A stretch of DNA of 64,000 bases from Bacillus sp. FJAT-45350 (GTDB lineage: Bacteria > Bacillota > Bacilli > Bacillales > NISU01), in NCBI RefSeq assembly GCF_002335805.1, contig NZ_NISU01000002.1:386838-450837 (forward strand), read 5' to 3'. Made by a program: the position numbers and the translations under genes. Below, in pieces: positions 44,625 to 54,385 of this stretch. Under the pieces are notes generated by a model, which saw only the letters and a list, made by a program, of their open reading frames with translations, ran no database searches and was not told the DNA's origin. How positions within the stretch are numbered: position 1 is the stretch's first letter; every line of letters begins with the position of its first letter.

Positions 44625-45401
44625 ATGGAAAACCTCGTAGTAAAGACAGAAAATCACATTGCAACGATTCTTTTAAATCGTCCACCAGCAAATGCTCTAT
44701 CTTCTACTGTTCTTAAAGAACTGTCGAGTGCACTAGACCAAGTCGAACAAGACGAGCAAGTAAAGGTCATTGTATTACAAGGAGAAGGACGCTTTTTTGC
44801 AGCTGGTGCTGACATAAAGGAATTTACAACAGTTGAGAGTGGTGAGCAGTTTGCTGAACTAGCAAAATACGGTCAAGATTTATTTGAACGTATTGAACAT
44901 TTTCCTAAACCAGTTATTGCTGCGATTCATGGAGCAGCACTTGGTGGTGGACTAGAACTAGCAATGGCTTGTCACATACGAATTGCAACTGAAGATACAA
45001 AGCTTGGTTTACCAGAATTGCAACTTGGATTAGTACCAGGATTTGCAGGAAGCCAGCGTTTACCAAGATTAGTAGGGCAAGCAAAAGCGACTGAGATGCT
45101 GTTAACTAGTGATCCAATTACAGGTACAGAAGCAGTTTCCTTAGGTTTACTAAATTACGCTTATCCAAATCAAGAAGTGATGTTAGAAGAAACTACTAAG
45201 CTAGCGGAGAAAATCGCTCAAAAGAGCTCATTAACTATGAAACTAGCTTTAAACCTTCTTTCATATTCAAAGGATAAAAACTACCTTGAAGGTGTTGCGA
45301 AGGAAGCAGAAGCATTTGGAGTAGCATTTGATTCTCATGACGGTAAAGAAGGTATCAATGCATTTATAGAAAAAAGAAAACCAGAATTTAAAAATAAATA
45401 A
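44625..45401 (+). CDS. fadB: Enoyl-CoA hydratase FadB
   Basis: Crotonase-fold enoyl-CoA hydratase of beta-oxidation. The oxyanion-hole segments are present: PPANALSS, GRFFAAGADIKEF and IAAIHGAALGGGLELAMACHIRIA, followed by LGLPELQLGLVPGFAGSQRLPRLVG, which holds the second catalytic glutamate region. The frame opens at TTG 44616 but alignment with B. subtilis FadB starts at ATG 44625 (258 residues); the Shine-Dalgarno GAGGAG is rather far (12 bases), so translation may be modest. It is cotranscribed with fadR upstream and etfBA downstream. Confidence 0.92.
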   Translation: MENLVVKTENHIATILLNRPPANALSSTVLKELSSALDQVEQDEQVKVIVLQGEGRFFAAGADIKEFTTVESGEQFAELAKYGQDLFERIEHFPKPVIAAIHGAALGGGLELAMACHIRIATEDTKLGLPELQLGLVPGFAGSQRLPRLVGQAKATEMLLTSDPITGTEAVSLGLLNYAYPNQEVMLEETTKLAEKIAQKSSLTMKLALNLLSYSKDKNYLEGVAKEAEAFGVAFDSHDGKEGINAFIEKRKPEFKNK

Positions 45402-45451
45402 ATTTAATTCTGAAATTATAAACAGTTTTACTATTATTGGGAGGGAATATG

Positions 45452-46222
45452 ATGAATATTTTTGTTATTATGAAGCGTACATTTGACACTGAAGAAAAGA
45501 TTGCTATAAGTAATGGTCAGATAGATGATAGTGGCGCTGAGTTTATTATTAATCCATATGATGAGTATGCAATTGAGGAAGCTATCACATTACGTGACGA
45601 GCATGGTGGAGAAGTAACGGTAGTAACTGTAGGTGAAGAGGATGCAGAAAAAGAATTACGTACTGCATTAGCGATGGGAGCAGATAAAGCAGTTCTAATC
45701 GATAGCGAAGAACTTGATGAGTTAGACCAATTCACTACAGCTTCACTACTTGCTACATATTTGAAAGGGCAAGAGTATGACCTAATTATTGGAGGGAATG
45801 TAGCAGTTGATGGCGGTTCTGGACAAGTTGGTCCACGAGTGGCAGAAGCTCTAGGAATTCCACAAGTAACTACAATTACAAATATTGAAATTGATGGTGG
45901 AACCGCTACTATCGTTCGAGATGTTGAAGGGGACCAAGAAACAGTAGAAGTTTCTTTACCAGTTCTAGTAACAGCTCAACAAGGTTTAAATGAGCCACGT
46001 TATCCTTCACTTCCAGGGATTATGAAAGCGAAGAAGAAGCCGTTAGAAACATTAGATTTAGATGATCTTGATATTGATGAAGATGATGTTGAAGCAAAAA
46101 CAAAAACAATTGATATCTTTTTACCGCCACAAAAGGGAGCAGGAAAAATCCTTGAAGGTGAATTAGATGCTCAAGTTCAAGAGCTTGTTTCATTGCTAAA
46201 ATCAGAAGCAAAAGTCATATAA
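45452..46222 (+). CDS. etfB: Electron transfer flavoprotein beta subunit
   Basis: Beta subunit of ETF, which carries electrons from acyl-CoA dehydrogenase to the quinone pool. It starts MNIFVIMKRTFDTEEKI; typical blocks are AEFIINPYDEYAIEEAI, ALAMGADKAVLI, GGNVAVDGGSGQVGPRVAEALG and NEPRYPSLPGIMKAKKKPL (the ETF-beta signature and recognition loop). Candidate starts at 45437 (TTG) and 45449 (ATG) are too near the Shine-Dalgarno GGGAGGG; ATG 45452 has normal spacing and gives 256 residues. Pairs with etfA, 15 bases downstream. Confidence 0.94.
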   Translation: MNIFVIMKRTFDTEEKIAISNGQIDDSGAEFIINPYDEYAIEEAITLRDEHGGEVTVVTVGEEDAEKELRTALAMGADKAVLIDSEELDELDQFTTASLLATYLKGQEYDLIIGGNVAVDGGSGQVGPRVAEALGIPQVTTITNIEIDGGTATIVRDVEGDQETVEVSLPVLVTAQQGLNEPRYPSLPGIMKAKKKPLETLDLDDLDIDEDDVEAKTKTIDIFLPPQKGAGKILEGELDAQVQELVSLLKSEAKVI

Positions 46223-46237
46223 ATTGGGGGGATCAAT

Positions 46238-47212
46238 ATGTCTAAAAAAGTATTAGTTCTAGGTGAAGTTCGTGACGGAGAATTACGTAATGTATCATTT
46301 GAAGCAATTGCAGCAGCAAAGGTAGTATCTGAAGGTGGAGAAGTAGTTGCAGCATTATTTGGTGAAAGTGTTTCTGCATTAGCAGAACAAATGATTCAAT
46401 ATGGAGCAGATCGTGTTATTACTGTAGAGCACGGTGACTTAAAAGATTATAGAACAGATGCATACCAGCAAGCACTATTACAAGTGGCAGATGTTGAAAA
46501 TCCAGATAGCATTATTATGGGACATACTGCACTAGGGAAGGACCTTTCTCCACGTCTTGCAATGAAACTTGAGGCTGGCCTTATTTCAGATGCAATACAA
46601 GTTGAGGTTGAGGGAGACCAAGTAGTATTTACGCGCCCAATTTACTCAGGTAAAGCTTTTGAAAAGAAGACTATTGAAGCTGGGAAAGTCCTAGCTACAA
46701 TTCGTCCAAATAACGTTCCTGCACTAGATAAAGATGAGTCTCGTTCAGGTGATGTTAGTAGTGTAAACGTTGATATTAAAGATTTACGTACACAAATTAA
46801 AGAAATCGTTCGTAAGACAACTGGTGGTGTAGACTTATCAGAAGCAAAGATTATTGTTGCTGGTGGCCGTGGTGTCAAAAGTGAAGATGGCTTTAAACCA
46901 TTAGAAGAGCTTGCTGAACTTCTTGGTGGAGCAGTTGGTGCTTCACGTGGCGCGTGTGACGCTGAGTATTGTGATTACTCACTTCAAATTGGTCAAACTG
47001 GTAAGGTTGTAACACCTGACTTATATATTGCAGTAGGTTTATCAGGAGCTATTCAGCATTTAGCTGGAATGAGTAACTCTAAGGTAATCGTTGCAATTAA
47101 CAAAGACCCAGAAGCTCCAATTTTTGAAGTAGCTGATTATGGTATTGTTGGAGACTTGTTTGATGTATTGCCAATTTTAACAGAAGAATTGAAAAAAGTA
47201 GTTGTATCTTAA
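46238..47212 (+). CDS. etfA: Electron transfer flavoprotein alpha subunit
   Basis: Alpha subunit holding FAD. The N-terminal domain (about 1-190) is followed by the FAD domain with IIVAGGRGVKSEDGFKPLEELAELLGGAVGASRGACDAEY and the ETF-alpha signature YIAVGLSGAIQHLAGMSNSKVIVAINKDPEAPIFEVADYGIVGD (given in parts of the full run). Length 324. Last gene of fadR-fadB-etfBA, followed by a terminator. No acyl-CoA dehydrogenase gene lies in this window, so that step is encoded elsewhere. Confidence 0.95.
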   Translation: MSKKVLVLGEVRDGELRNVSFEAIAAAKVVSEGGEVVAALFGESVSALAEQMIQYGADRVITVEHGDLKDYRTDAYQQALLQVADVENPDSIIMGHTALGKDLSPRLAMKLEAGLISDAIQVEVEGDQVVFTRPIYSGKAFEKKTIEAGKVLATIRPNNVPALDKDESRSGDVSSVNVDIKDLRTQIKEIVRKTTGGVDLSEAKIIVAGGRGVKSEDGFKPLEELAELLGGAVGASRGACDAEYCDYSLQIGQTGKVVTPDLYIAVGLSGAIQHLAGMSNSKVIVAINKDPEAPIFEVADYGIVGDLFDVLPILTEELKKVVVS

Positions 47213-47225
47213 GGTATAATGGGAA

Positions 47226-47262
47226 AAGATAAGCATGGAATATTCCGTGCTTATCTTATTTT
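47226..47262 (+). terminator. Terminator after etfA
   Basis: A 14-bp stem with one G-T pair (47226-47239 with 47244-47257) and a T-rich tail. A second 13-bp AT-rich hairpin (47277-47289 with 47305-47317) follows; together with the trxA promoter these account for the 307-base gap before trxA. Confidence 0.8.
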
Positions 47263-47468
47263 ATATAAGAAAGTATAAGAAAAAGTAAATCTAATAAGAG
47301 TCGCTTTACTTTTTCTTAATTAATAAGAAGGAAAAGGAATATTTTATGACGAATATACTAATTAAATACAGCTTTCTTCATTAATTATTACCTACATTGT
47401 TAAATCATACATACTGTTTGTGAGATCTGGTATCAATGAGCAAGATATTAGCATGCGTATTTTTCAGG

Positions 47469-47477
47469 TGGTATAAT
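47469..47477 (+). promoter_or_regulatory. Extended -10 promoter of trxA
   Basis: TGgTATAAT (TATAAT 47472-47477), about 43 bases before the trxA ATG. The -35 region (TTAGCA at 47448) is weak. Confidence 0.55.
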
Positions 47478-47519
47478 TCAATATGAAGTAAAGCACGACA
47501 AATTAAGGAGGATTTTCCA

Positions 47520-47834
47520 ATGGCGATTGTAAATGTAACAGACCAAACATTCCAAAACGAAACAAGTGAAGGTGTAGTTCTTGCAGATTTCTGGGCACCT
47601 TGGTGCGGACCTTGCAAAATGATTGCTCCTGTACTTGAAGAATTAGATGGTGAAATGGGAGAAAAAGTAAAAATAGTTAAGCTTGATGTAGATGAAAACC
47701 AAGAAGTAGCTGGTAAATATGGTGTAATGAGTATCCCTACACTAATGGTTTTCAAAAATGGTGAAAAAGTAGACCAAGTGGTAGGTTTCCAACCAAAAGA
47801 AGCACTTGCAGAGTTACTTAACAAACATCTATAA
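47520..47834 (+). CDS. trxA: Thioredoxin
   Basis: General disulfide reductant of 104 residues. Active site Cys29 and Cys32 in WAPWCGPCK, with the cis-proline region [14 protein letters not shown] and the buried Asp in VLADFWAPW all intact. It begins [11 protein letters not shown] and has the strong Shine-Dalgarno AAGGAGG. It stands alone between etfA and uvrC, as in B. subtilis, with its own promoter and terminator. Confidence 0.97.
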   Translation: MAIVNVTDQTFQNETSEGVVLADFWAPWCGPCKMIAPVLEELDGEMGEKVKIVKLDVDENQEVAGKYGVMSIPTLMVFKNGEKVDQVVGFQPKEALAELLNKHL

Positions 47835-47838
47835 TATG

Positions 47839-47873
47839 AAAAGTCTGTTACTTCTGGTAACAGACTTTTTTTC
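47839..47873 (+). terminator. Terminator after trxA
   Basis: A 12-bp stem (AAAAGTCTGTTA with TAACAGACTTTT), a seven-base loop and further T. Confidence 0.88.
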
Positions 47874-47949
47874 TGTTTGAATGGAAACTATAATATACTT
47901 AACTTTTGATATGATATTAATAAGAGACATTTACATTTACTTATTATTG

Positions 47950-47976
47950 ATAACTCATAACCCATAACTCATAATT
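47950..47976 (+). repeat. Copy of dispersed AACTCATAATTCATAATT repeat
   Basis: A short tandem run of TAACTCATAA, CCCATAACTC and ATAATT units, directly upstream of the uvrC Shine-Dalgarno. Confidence 0.65.
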
Positions 47977-47998
47977 AAAAGTGAGGGGAGGAAGGGCT

Positions 47999-49768
47999 AT
48001 GTCACTAAAACAAAAGTTGGCTGTATTACCAGACCAACCTGGTTGTTATTTAATGAAGGATAATCAAGGTACGATTATTTATGTAGGAAAAGCTAAGGTT
48101 TTAAAAAATCGCGTTCGATCGTATTTCACAGGATCCCATGATGGAAAAACACAGAGATTAGTTAGTGAAATCACTGACTTTGAATATATAATTACATCCT
48201 CTAATATCGAAGCATTAATCCTAGAGATGAATTTAATTAAAAAGCATGACCCTAAGTACAACGTCATGTTGAAAGACGATAAATCTTATCCGTATTTGAA
48301 AATTACATCTGAAGAACAACCTCGTCTAATTACGACTAGAAAAGTAAAGAAAGATGGAGGGAAATATTTCGGTCCATATCCTAATGCAGGTGCTGCTACA
48401 GAGACGAAGAAATTATTAGACCGATTATATCCATTAAGAAAGTGTAGTACGATCCCTGATCGTGTTTGTCTCTATTATCATATTAATCAATGCTTGGCCC
48501 CGTGTGTTAATGAAGTCAATCAAGATGAAAATAAACAGATGGTCCAAGAAATTACTCGCTTTTTAAACCAGGGACACGAGGAAGTAAAAAAAGAGTTAAC
48601 AGAAAAAATGCTTAAAGCTTCTGAAGATTTAAATTTTGAGAGAGCAAAAGAGCTCCGAGACCAAATTCAGCATATCGATATGGTCATGCAAAAGCAAAAA
48701 ATGACAATAAATGATCAAGTGAATCGAGATGTGTTCGCATTTGCCTATGATAAAGGGTGGATGTGTGTACAGGTCTTTTTTATTAGACAAGGGAAGTTAA
48801 TTGAAAGGGATGTCTCGATATTTCCTTTTTATAAAGAGCCGGAAGAAGATTTATTAACGTTTATTGGACAGTTTTATATGAAAAAGGAGCATATTAAACC
48901 TTCCGAAATTCTTTTACCTGATAATATCGATAGCGACTTACTAAGCGAATTGTTACAAGTGAAAGTGCTACAGCCAAAGAGAGGGAAAAAGAAAGAGCTT
49001 CTTGAATTAGCTCATAAAAATGCTGAAATTGCTCTTAAAGAAAAATTTTCTTTAATTGAAAGAGATGAACAGCGCACGGTAAAGGCTGTAGAAAACCTAG
49101 GAAAAGTTCTGCAAATTAGCCCTCCGTATAGAATAGAAGCATTTGATAATTCTAATATCCAAGGAACCGATCCAGTATCGGCAATGGTGTCCTTTTTAGA
49201 TGGAAAGCCAAGTAAAAAAGATTATCGAAAATATAAAATCAAAGATGTAGAAGGTCCTGATGACTACGCATCGATGCGTGAAGTTGTTCGACGACGCTAC
49301 TTTCGTCTATTAAAAGAGGGTGCTCCACTACCTGATTTAATTGTCATTGATGGTGGTAAAGGTCAAATTTCTTCAGCTCAAAGTATTATTGAGGATGAGC
49401 TTGGTCTTTCGATTCCAGTATGTGGACTAGCAAAAGATGAAAAGCACCGAACGTCACAACTATTGATAGGTAATCCACCAGAGGAAGTCCCGTTAAAAAG
49501 AGATAGTCATGAGTTTTATTTATTACAGCGCATTCAAGATGAAGTTCACCGATTTGCGATTAGCTTTCATCGTCAAACGAGAGGGAAGTCGATGATATCC
49601 TCAGTGTTAGATGAAGTTCCAGGAGTTGGACAAAAGCGAAAACAACAGCTACTTAAGCATTTTGGATCAGTGAAAAAAATGAAGGAAGCGGGTATGGAGG
49701 AATTTAAAAAACTTAAAATACCTGAAAAAGTAGCTGAAGAAATTATTAAACATTTAAGTGAAAAGTAA
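47999..49768 (+). CDS. uvrC: UvrABC excinuclease subunit C
   Basis: Dual-incision nuclease of nucleotide excision repair. The N-terminal GIY-YIG domain (about 10-95) reads [31 protein letters not shown] Cys-containing stretch and a UVR motif (about 200-235, [21 protein letters not shown]) follow, then the RNase H-like 5'-incision domain with [18 protein letters not shown] and [10 protein letters not shown], and a C-terminal double helix-hairpin-helix ([20 protein letters not shown]). The upstream GTG at 47981 lies before the Shine-Dalgarno; ATG 47999 gives 589 residues. Confidence 0.96.
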   Translation: MSLKQKLAVLPDQPGCYLMKDNQGTIIYVGKAKVLKNRVRSYFTGSHDGKTQRLVSEITDFEYIITSSNIEALILEMNLIKKHDPKYNVMLKDDKSYPYLKITSEEQPRLITTRKVKKDGGKYFGPYPNAGAATETKKLLDRLYPLRKCSTIPDRVCLYYHINQCLAPCVNEVNQDENKQMVQEITRFLNQGHEEVKKELTEKMLKASEDLNFERAKELRDQIQHIDMVMQKQKMTINDQVNRDVFAFAYDKGWMCVQVFFIRQGKLIERDVSIFPFYKEPEEDLLTFIGQFYMKKEHIKPSEILLPDNIDSDLLSELLQVKVLQPKRGKKKELLELAHKNAEIALKEKFSLIERDEQRTVKAVENLGKVLQISPPYRIEAFDNSNIQGTDPVSAMVSFLDGKPSKKDYRKYKIKDVEGPDDYASMREVVRRRYFRLLKEGAPLPDLIVIDGGKGQISSAQSIIEDELGLSIPVCGLAKDEKHRTSQLLIGNPPEEVPLKRDSHEFYLLQRIQDEVHRFAISFHRQTRGKSMISSVLDEVPGVGQKRKQQLLKHFGSVKKMKEAGMEEFKKLKIPEKVAEEIIKHLSEK

Positions 49769-49782
49769 ATAAGTAAAACTTA

Positions 49783-49811
49783 TTGTCAGATAGATAAAAT
49801 TTTGTTATTAT
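49783..49811 (+). promoter_or_regulatory. Sigma-A promoter of the lysC leader
   Basis: TTGTCA (49783-49788), a 17-base spacer and TATTAT (49806-49811), right after the uvrC stop and about 20 bases before the riboswitch. Confidence 0.7.
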
Positions 49812-49829
49812 GAAAACTAACTTAATAAG

Positions 49830-50112
49830 CCGCGCTTCATATTTTGAAGTGATGGTAGAGGAGCGAAGACCATTAGTAAATGTTCTGAGGTGATTGAGTA
49901 CCTAAGAAGAATATTGAAAGGGGAATTTGCCGAAGTGATAAGAGTCTCAATACTCTTTGAGCTGGACCTGTATTAAATAAGTGCAGGGCTGTCACACAGC
50001 CAACCTAAAAGTTGTGTGGAGAACTATCTCACGTGAGTAAGGGAACAAGTGTGGTACCGGATAGGTATGACAACAACAGTGAGGGGGTTTCTCTTTTCTG
50101 TTGTTTTTTTGT
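49830..50112 (+). promoter_or_regulatory. Lysine riboswitch (L box) upstream of lysC
   Basis: The conserved L-box landmarks appear in order: GGTAGAGGAGCGAAGAC, AGTA, GAAAGGGGAATTTGCCGAAG, GAGCTGGACCTG and GGGCTGTCAC. A terminator hairpin AACAACAG/CTGTTGTT (50072-50079, 50098-50105) runs into seven T. Lysine binding should favour termination and so reduce aspartokinase. It fills the 377-base gap before lysC. Confidence 0.92.
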
Positions 50113-50145
50113 GTCCTTATTTACCTAAATGAAAGGATGGAGAAG

Positions 50146-51375
50146 ATGTCAGTAGTCGTTCAAAAGTACGGTGGAACATCAGTTGGATCTGTGGAAAGAA
50201 TTCAGCATGTCGCAGACCGAATTATTAAAACAGTAAACAGCGGGAAGCAAGTGGTGGCAGTTGTTTCAGCTATGGGGAAATCGACGGACCAATTGGTAGA
50301 ACTTGCTCAACAAATATCTAAAAAACCGAGTAAAAGAGAAATGGATATGCTATTAACAACAGGTGAGCAAATCTCAATTTCGTTATTAACAATGGCACTT
50401 CAGCAACGAGGTCATGAAGCAGTATCACTGACAGGCTGGCAAGCAGGAATGATGACTGAGGAAATTCATGGCAATGCTCGTATTACAGAAATAAAGCCAG
50501 AGCGAATCGAAAAGCATTTAGAATCTGGCAAAATTGTTATTGTTGCTGGGTTCCAAGGGGTTTCAGATACAGGTGAGATTACAACACTTGGTCGAGGTGG
50601 TTCAGATACAACAGCTGTAGCATTAGCAGCGGGACTTTCAGCAGAACGCTGTGATATTTATACAGATGTAACGGGAGTTTTCACAACAGACCCTCGTTTT
50701 GTTAAAGATGCTAGAAAACTATTATCAATTTCTTATGATGAAATGCTAGAAATGGCAAACTTAGGAGCTGGTGTTCTACACCCTCGAGCTGTTGAGTTTG
50801 CAAAGAATCATCATGTAAAGCTAATGGTTGCTTCAAGTATGGTTGAAGAAGAAGGAACTTTGATTGAGGAGGAAGTATCGATGGAGAAAAATCTAATAGT
50901 AAGAGGAATTGCGTTTGAAAATGATGTAACGAAGGTAACAATTGCGGGCTTACCAAATGAATTAACAACTCTATCAACAGTTTTTACCCTTCTATCTGAA
51001 GCAGGGGTTAATGTAGATATCATTATTCAAAATCAAAGTAGTAAAGGTACAACCAATATTTCTTTTTCTATTAATGGGGCAGCACTAGAAGAAGTTTTGC
51101 AGTTACTGAATATGAATCAAGAGTCTTTGAAATTTGAGGATGTATATCACGAAGAGGATTTAGCAAAAGTATCAATTATCGGTTCGGGTATGGTATCTAA
51201 CCCTGGTGTAGCAGCAACGATGTTTCAAGTGTTATCTGAAAGTGATGTAATGGTTAAAATGGTTAGCACATCAGAAATTAAAGTATCTGCAGTTGTAAAT
51301 GAGACTAGTATGATTCAAGCTGTTGAAGCCCTTCATCGTGCATTTGAGCTTGAAGAAGTAGCACTAACAGTTTAA
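50146..51375 (+). CDS. lysC: Aspartokinase II (lysine-sensitive type)
   Basis: Phosphorylates aspartate, the first step to lysine, threonine, methionine and diaminopimelate. The kinase domain (about 1-250) has [40 protein letters not shown] and [16 protein letters not shown]. Two ACT domains follow (about 265-409; [17 protein letters not shown] and [19 protein letters not shown]). It is close to B. subtilis LysC. The frame extends to 50101, inside the riboswitch terminator; ATG 50146 gives 409 residues, matching B. subtilis LysC. In B. subtilis lysC an internal start makes a separate small subunit, possible here too. Confidence 0.94.
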   Translation: MSVVVQKYGGTSVGSVERIQHVADRIIKTVNSGKQVVAVVSAMGKSTDQLVELAQQISKKPSKREMDMLLTTGEQISISLLTMALQQRGHEAVSLTGWQAGMMTEEIHGNARITEIKPERIEKHLESGKIVIVAGFQGVSDTGEITTLGRGGSDTTAVALAAGLSAERCDIYTDVTGVFTTDPRFVKDARKLLSISYDEMLEMANLGAGVLHPRAVEFAKNHHVKLMVASSMVEEEGTLIEEEVSMEKNLIVRGIAFENDVTKVTIAGLPNELTTLSTVFTLLSEAGVNVDIIIQNQSSKGTTNISFSINGAALEEVLQLLNMNQESLKFEDVYHEEDLAKVSIIGSGMVSNPGVAATMFQVLSESDVMVKMVSTSEIKVSAVVNETSMIQAVEALHRAFELEEVALTV

Positions 51376-51386
51376 GCAAAAATGAG

Positions 51387-51434
51387 AGTCTGGGACAAAA
51401 GGTCAAAAACGGACCTTTTGTCCCAGACTTTTTT
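51387..51434 (+). terminator. Terminator between lysC and yslB
   Basis: A perfect 18-bp stem (51387-51404 with 51412-51429), a seven-base loop and a T run. It probably serves both converging genes. Confidence 0.9.
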
Positions 51435-51441
51435 ATTGATT

Positions 51442-51867
51442 TTATTTAATGCTGTCCTTTTCATCCCAATGGAGAGTAAAGAGAACTTTATCCTTCTTCG
51501 TCGTATAGACCGCCTCAGTTATGTATCCTTTTATATACTGGACTTGTTCAGCAAGAAATCCTGCCTCTAATTGATAGCATAAAGGGATTTTTTCTTCTAG
51601 CAAGGAAGATGTTAATTGTAACATCATTTCATTTCTTTTTTCTTTTACAAAGGTAAGTGTTCCCCACCCTGCCTTATCAAAGAATAGTATAATGTCATCA
51701 ATCGCTTCTTTTTTATTTTTACGAGCTAGTGATTTACCAGCCCAGTATAAAGTCTGTTCATGTTCTTTACCTAAAAATTCCTCTAGTAATACATTTCGAA
51801 TAAGATGGTAACCATAAACAGGCACTGTCTGTTCACTTTCCAAGATTGGATCTTTTGATTTTGCCAT
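51442..51867 (-). CDS. yslB: DUF2507 protein YslB
   Basis: YslB-family protein (DUF2507, V4R-like fold) of unknown function. The 141-residue product has the family pattern VPVYGYHLIRNVLLEEFLGKEHEQTLYWAGKSLAR, an ..FFDKAGWGTL.. centre and LEAGFLAEQVQYIKGYITEA near the end. It is soluble. The minus-strand orientation, opposite lysC, matches the B. subtilis lysC-yslB-sdhC order. A Shine-Dalgarno (GAGGGG) precedes its ATG. Confidence 0.9.
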   Translation of the reverse strand: MAKSKDPILESEQTVPVYGYHLIRNVLLEEFLGKEHEQTLYWAGKSLARKNKKEAIDDIILFFDKAGWGTLTFVKEKRNEMMLQLTSSLLEEKIPLCYQLEAGFLAEQVQYIKGYITEAVYTTKKDKVLFTLHWDEKDSIK

Positions 51868-51981
51868 ACATGTAACCCCTCTCTATATAAGTTAATTATA
51901 ATCTCAAAGCACTTTTTTCTCTATAGATTCGTTATCTAGGAAGTGATATACTGAACTCCGAACTAAGTTGGAGGTAATATT

Positions 51982-53331
51982 ATGAAATCATCATTAAATC
52001 AATTTTTAACTCCATTTCGTATCATTATCATTTCTTATATTGTAGCAATGATTCTTTTTAGCTTGTTGCTATTTTTACCAATATCTCAACAGAGTGGGGT
52101 AACTTTATCATATAGTGAAGCGTTATTTACGTCTGTTAGTGCCGTAAGTGTAACTGGTCTAACGGTTGTGAACGTTTCTGAAACATATAGCACAATAGGA
52201 ATTATCTTTCTGGCCCTAGCCATTCAGCTCGGTGGAATTGGGATTATGACATTAGGAACATTTGTATGGATGTTGTTTGGTAAGAAAATTATCCTCTCAC
52301 AACGCATGCTCATTATGGTTGACCAAAATCAGAATTCCTTTTCAGGGTTAGTTAATTTGATGAGAGGTATTCTACTTGTAGCTATCATCATTGAATTAAT
52401 TGGAGCTGCAATTTTAGGTACATATTACATACGTTATTTTGATACTGTAGGTGAAGCGTATTATCAGGGGGCTTTTGCCTCGTTAAGTGCTTTTACAAAT
52501 GCTGGATTTGACATTACTGGACAGTCACTCATACCATTTGCAAATGACTATTATGTCCAGTTAGTAACGATTCTTTTAATATTCGCAGGGGCAATTGGAT
52601 TCCCTGTATTATTAGAATTGAAAGAATATTTTTCAAAGGAAAACCCAAACTTTAGATTTTCTTTATTTACAAAAATAACAACAACTACCTATTTTATTGT
52701 GTTTGCAATTGGTATCGTTGGAATTTGGGCATTGGAGTTCAACCATTATTATGTAGGTCTTGAATGGCATCAGCAGTTATTCCATTCGTTGTTTAATTCA
52801 GCAACAACTAGAAGTGGTGGTCTATCGATAATGGATGTTTCCGAATTAAGCTTAGCAACGCTATTATTTATATCAGGATTGATGATTATCGGGGCAAGTC
52901 CATCAAGTGTAGGTGGGGGAATTCGAACGACGACTTTAGCGGTTATGTTCTTAACAATAAAGAGCTTTGCTCTTGGAAAAAACGATGTAAAAGTATTTGG
53001 TCGTGAAATACATCCAGAGGATAGTCAAAAGGCATTTATCGTAATTTCAGTGTTTATCGTCATGCTTTTTGCGGCTGTCATATTAATTTCTGCATTTGAG
53101 CAGGGGAACCAAATCCCATTAGTAGCCATAATTTTTGAAACTGCATCAGCATTTGGAACTTGTGGCTTATCGATGGGAATTACATCAGAGCTTTCATTAC
53201 CGAGTCAATTTATTCTAATGATTCTTATGTTTATAGGGAGAGTTGGACTGATCGTCTTCTTATTTTCAGTACGTCGTAAAGAGACGAAGAGTTACTATAA
53301 ATATCCAACTGAGCGAATAATTATCGGTTAG
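51982..53331 (+). CDS. Ktr/Trk-type potassium uptake membrane subunit
   Basis: Membrane subunit of a KtrB/KtrD-like potassium transporter, probably sodium-coupled as in this family. The four M1-P-M2 repeats are recognisable by their pore loops: VSAVSVTGLTVV, SAFTNAGFDITG, NSATTRSGGLS and ASAFGTCGLSMG, each with the key glycine. The chain is 449 residues with about ten hydrophobic segments and ends in RRKETKSYYKYPTERIIIG. No KtrA/KtrC-type RCK gating subunit lies next to it, so that partner must be elsewhere. This gene is not at this place in B. subtilis. KtrB versus KtrD cannot be decided here. Confidence 0.88.
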   Translation: MKSSLNQFLTPFRIIIISYIVAMILFSLLLFLPISQQSGVTLSYSEALFTSVSAVSVTGLTVVNVSETYSTIGIIFLALAIQLGGIGIMTLGTFVWMLFGKKIILSQRMLIMVDQNQNSFSGLVNLMRGILLVAIIIELIGAAILGTYYIRYFDTVGEAYYQGAFASLSAFTNAGFDITGQSLIPFANDYYVQLVTILLIFAGAIGFPVLLELKEYFSKENPNFRFSLFTKITTTTYFIVFAIGIVGIWALEFNHYYVGLEWHQQLFHSLFNSATTRSGGLSIMDVSELSLATLLFISGLMIIGASPSSVGGGIRTTTLAVMFLTIKSFALGKNDVKVFGREIHPEDSQKAFIVISVFIVMLFAAVILISAFEQGNQIPLVAIIFETASAFGTCGLSMGITSELSLPSQFILMILMFIGRVGLIVFLFSVRRKETKSYYKYPTERIIIG

Positions 53332-53542
53332 TAGTAAATAATTAGGTAAAGATTTAATAGAAAGTAAAAATGATAGTTACTCATTAATTACCTAAAGACA
53401 ATCTTTTTCTCACTTTATTTATTTAGTGAATAAAAGTAGTTGAAGGTTTGAGACCCTTTTAAAATAAGGGTTTAATGTGTACTATCATTTTTTTGTGCCT
53501 ATATATATCGGAATTTTTCGACTAAATTTTGTAGACGTTTTC

Positions 53543-53571
53543 TTGACGATACTAAGGGATGGGAGTAAAAT
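53543..53571 (+). promoter_or_regulatory. Sigma-A promoter of sdhCAB
   Basis: TTGACG (53543-53548), a 17-base spacer and TAAAAT (53566-53571). It leaves an untranslated leader of about 165 bases before sdhC. The preceding part of the 410-base gap (53332-53542) holds only weak inverted repeats (TTAGGTAA with TTACCTAA at 53342 and 53388; ACCCTT with AAGGGT near 53451), possibly the end of the potassium transporter transcript. Confidence 0.75.
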
Positions 53572-53741
53572 AAATTTGTCGGATTTTATTCACAGAAACT
53601 TAACCTAAGTTTCATATTATTCTTAATTTGGTAGCAACGAGATAAATACGGGGAGGTTTCAAATTTATAAGTTTAAAAGAAAGAGTAAGAGAGCAGTTGC
53701 TAGAAGTGTAAAAAAAATTAATATCTGGGGGGAAAATTGGT

Positions 53742-54371
53742 ATGGCCGGTAACCGGGAATTTATGAATCGAAGACTACATTCATTATTAGGAGTCATTCC
53801 AGTAGGTTTATTCTTAATTATGCATTTAGGAGTTAACTACTTTGCTACTCAAGGAGCAAGTGCATTTAACCAAGCAGCAAACTTTATGGATAACCTACCA
53901 TTTAAGTATGTTATGGAAATTTTTGTAATCTACATTCCATTACTTTATCATGCAATCTATGGTGTTTATATTGCGTTTCAAGCGAAAAATAATGCAGGGC
54001 GCTATGGTTTCTTTAGAAACTGGATGTTTTTCTTACAACGTGTAACAGGTATTATCACATTAATATTCGTTGTTTGGCATGTATGGGAAACACGTGTACA
54101 AGTATTCTTTGGAGCAACTGTAGAGTATAACATGATGGCTGATATTTTAAGTAGTCCATTTATGCTAGCTTTCTATATTATTGGGGTTGTTTCTACAACG
54201 TTCCACTTTGCTAATGGTTTATGGTCATTTGCTGTGTCTTGGGGTCTTACTGTAACACCTCGTTCACAAGTGATTTCAACATATGTAACATTGGCTATTT
54301 TCTTTGCGTTAACATTTATCGGTATTCGCGCAATCTTAGCATTTATTAATCCAGATTTAGCTAATCTTTAA
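53742..54371 (+). CDS. sdhC: Succinate dehydrogenase cytochrome b558 subunit
   Basis: Di-heme membrane anchor of succinate:menaquinone oxidoreductase (complex II, Bacillus type). Five transmembrane helices and the heme-ligand histidines are visible in RRLHSLLGVIPVGLFLIMHLGVNYF, PLLYHAIYGVYIAF, IFVVWHVWETRVQVF and STTFHFANGLWSFAVSWG. Length 209. Shine-Dalgarno GGGGGGA precedes the ATG. First gene of sdhCAB. Confidence 0.96.
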   Translation: MAGNREFMNRRLHSLLGVIPVGLFLIMHLGVNYFATQGASAFNQAANFMDNLPFKYVMEIFVIYIPLLYHAIYGVYIAFQAKNNAGRYGFFRNWMFFLQRVTGIITLIFVVWHVWETRVQVFFGATVEYNMMADILSSPFMLAFYIIGVVSTTFHFANGLWSFAVSWGLTVTPRSQVISTYVTLAIFFALTFIGIRAILAFINPDLANL

Positions 54372-54385
54372 GGAGTGAGTTTAGT

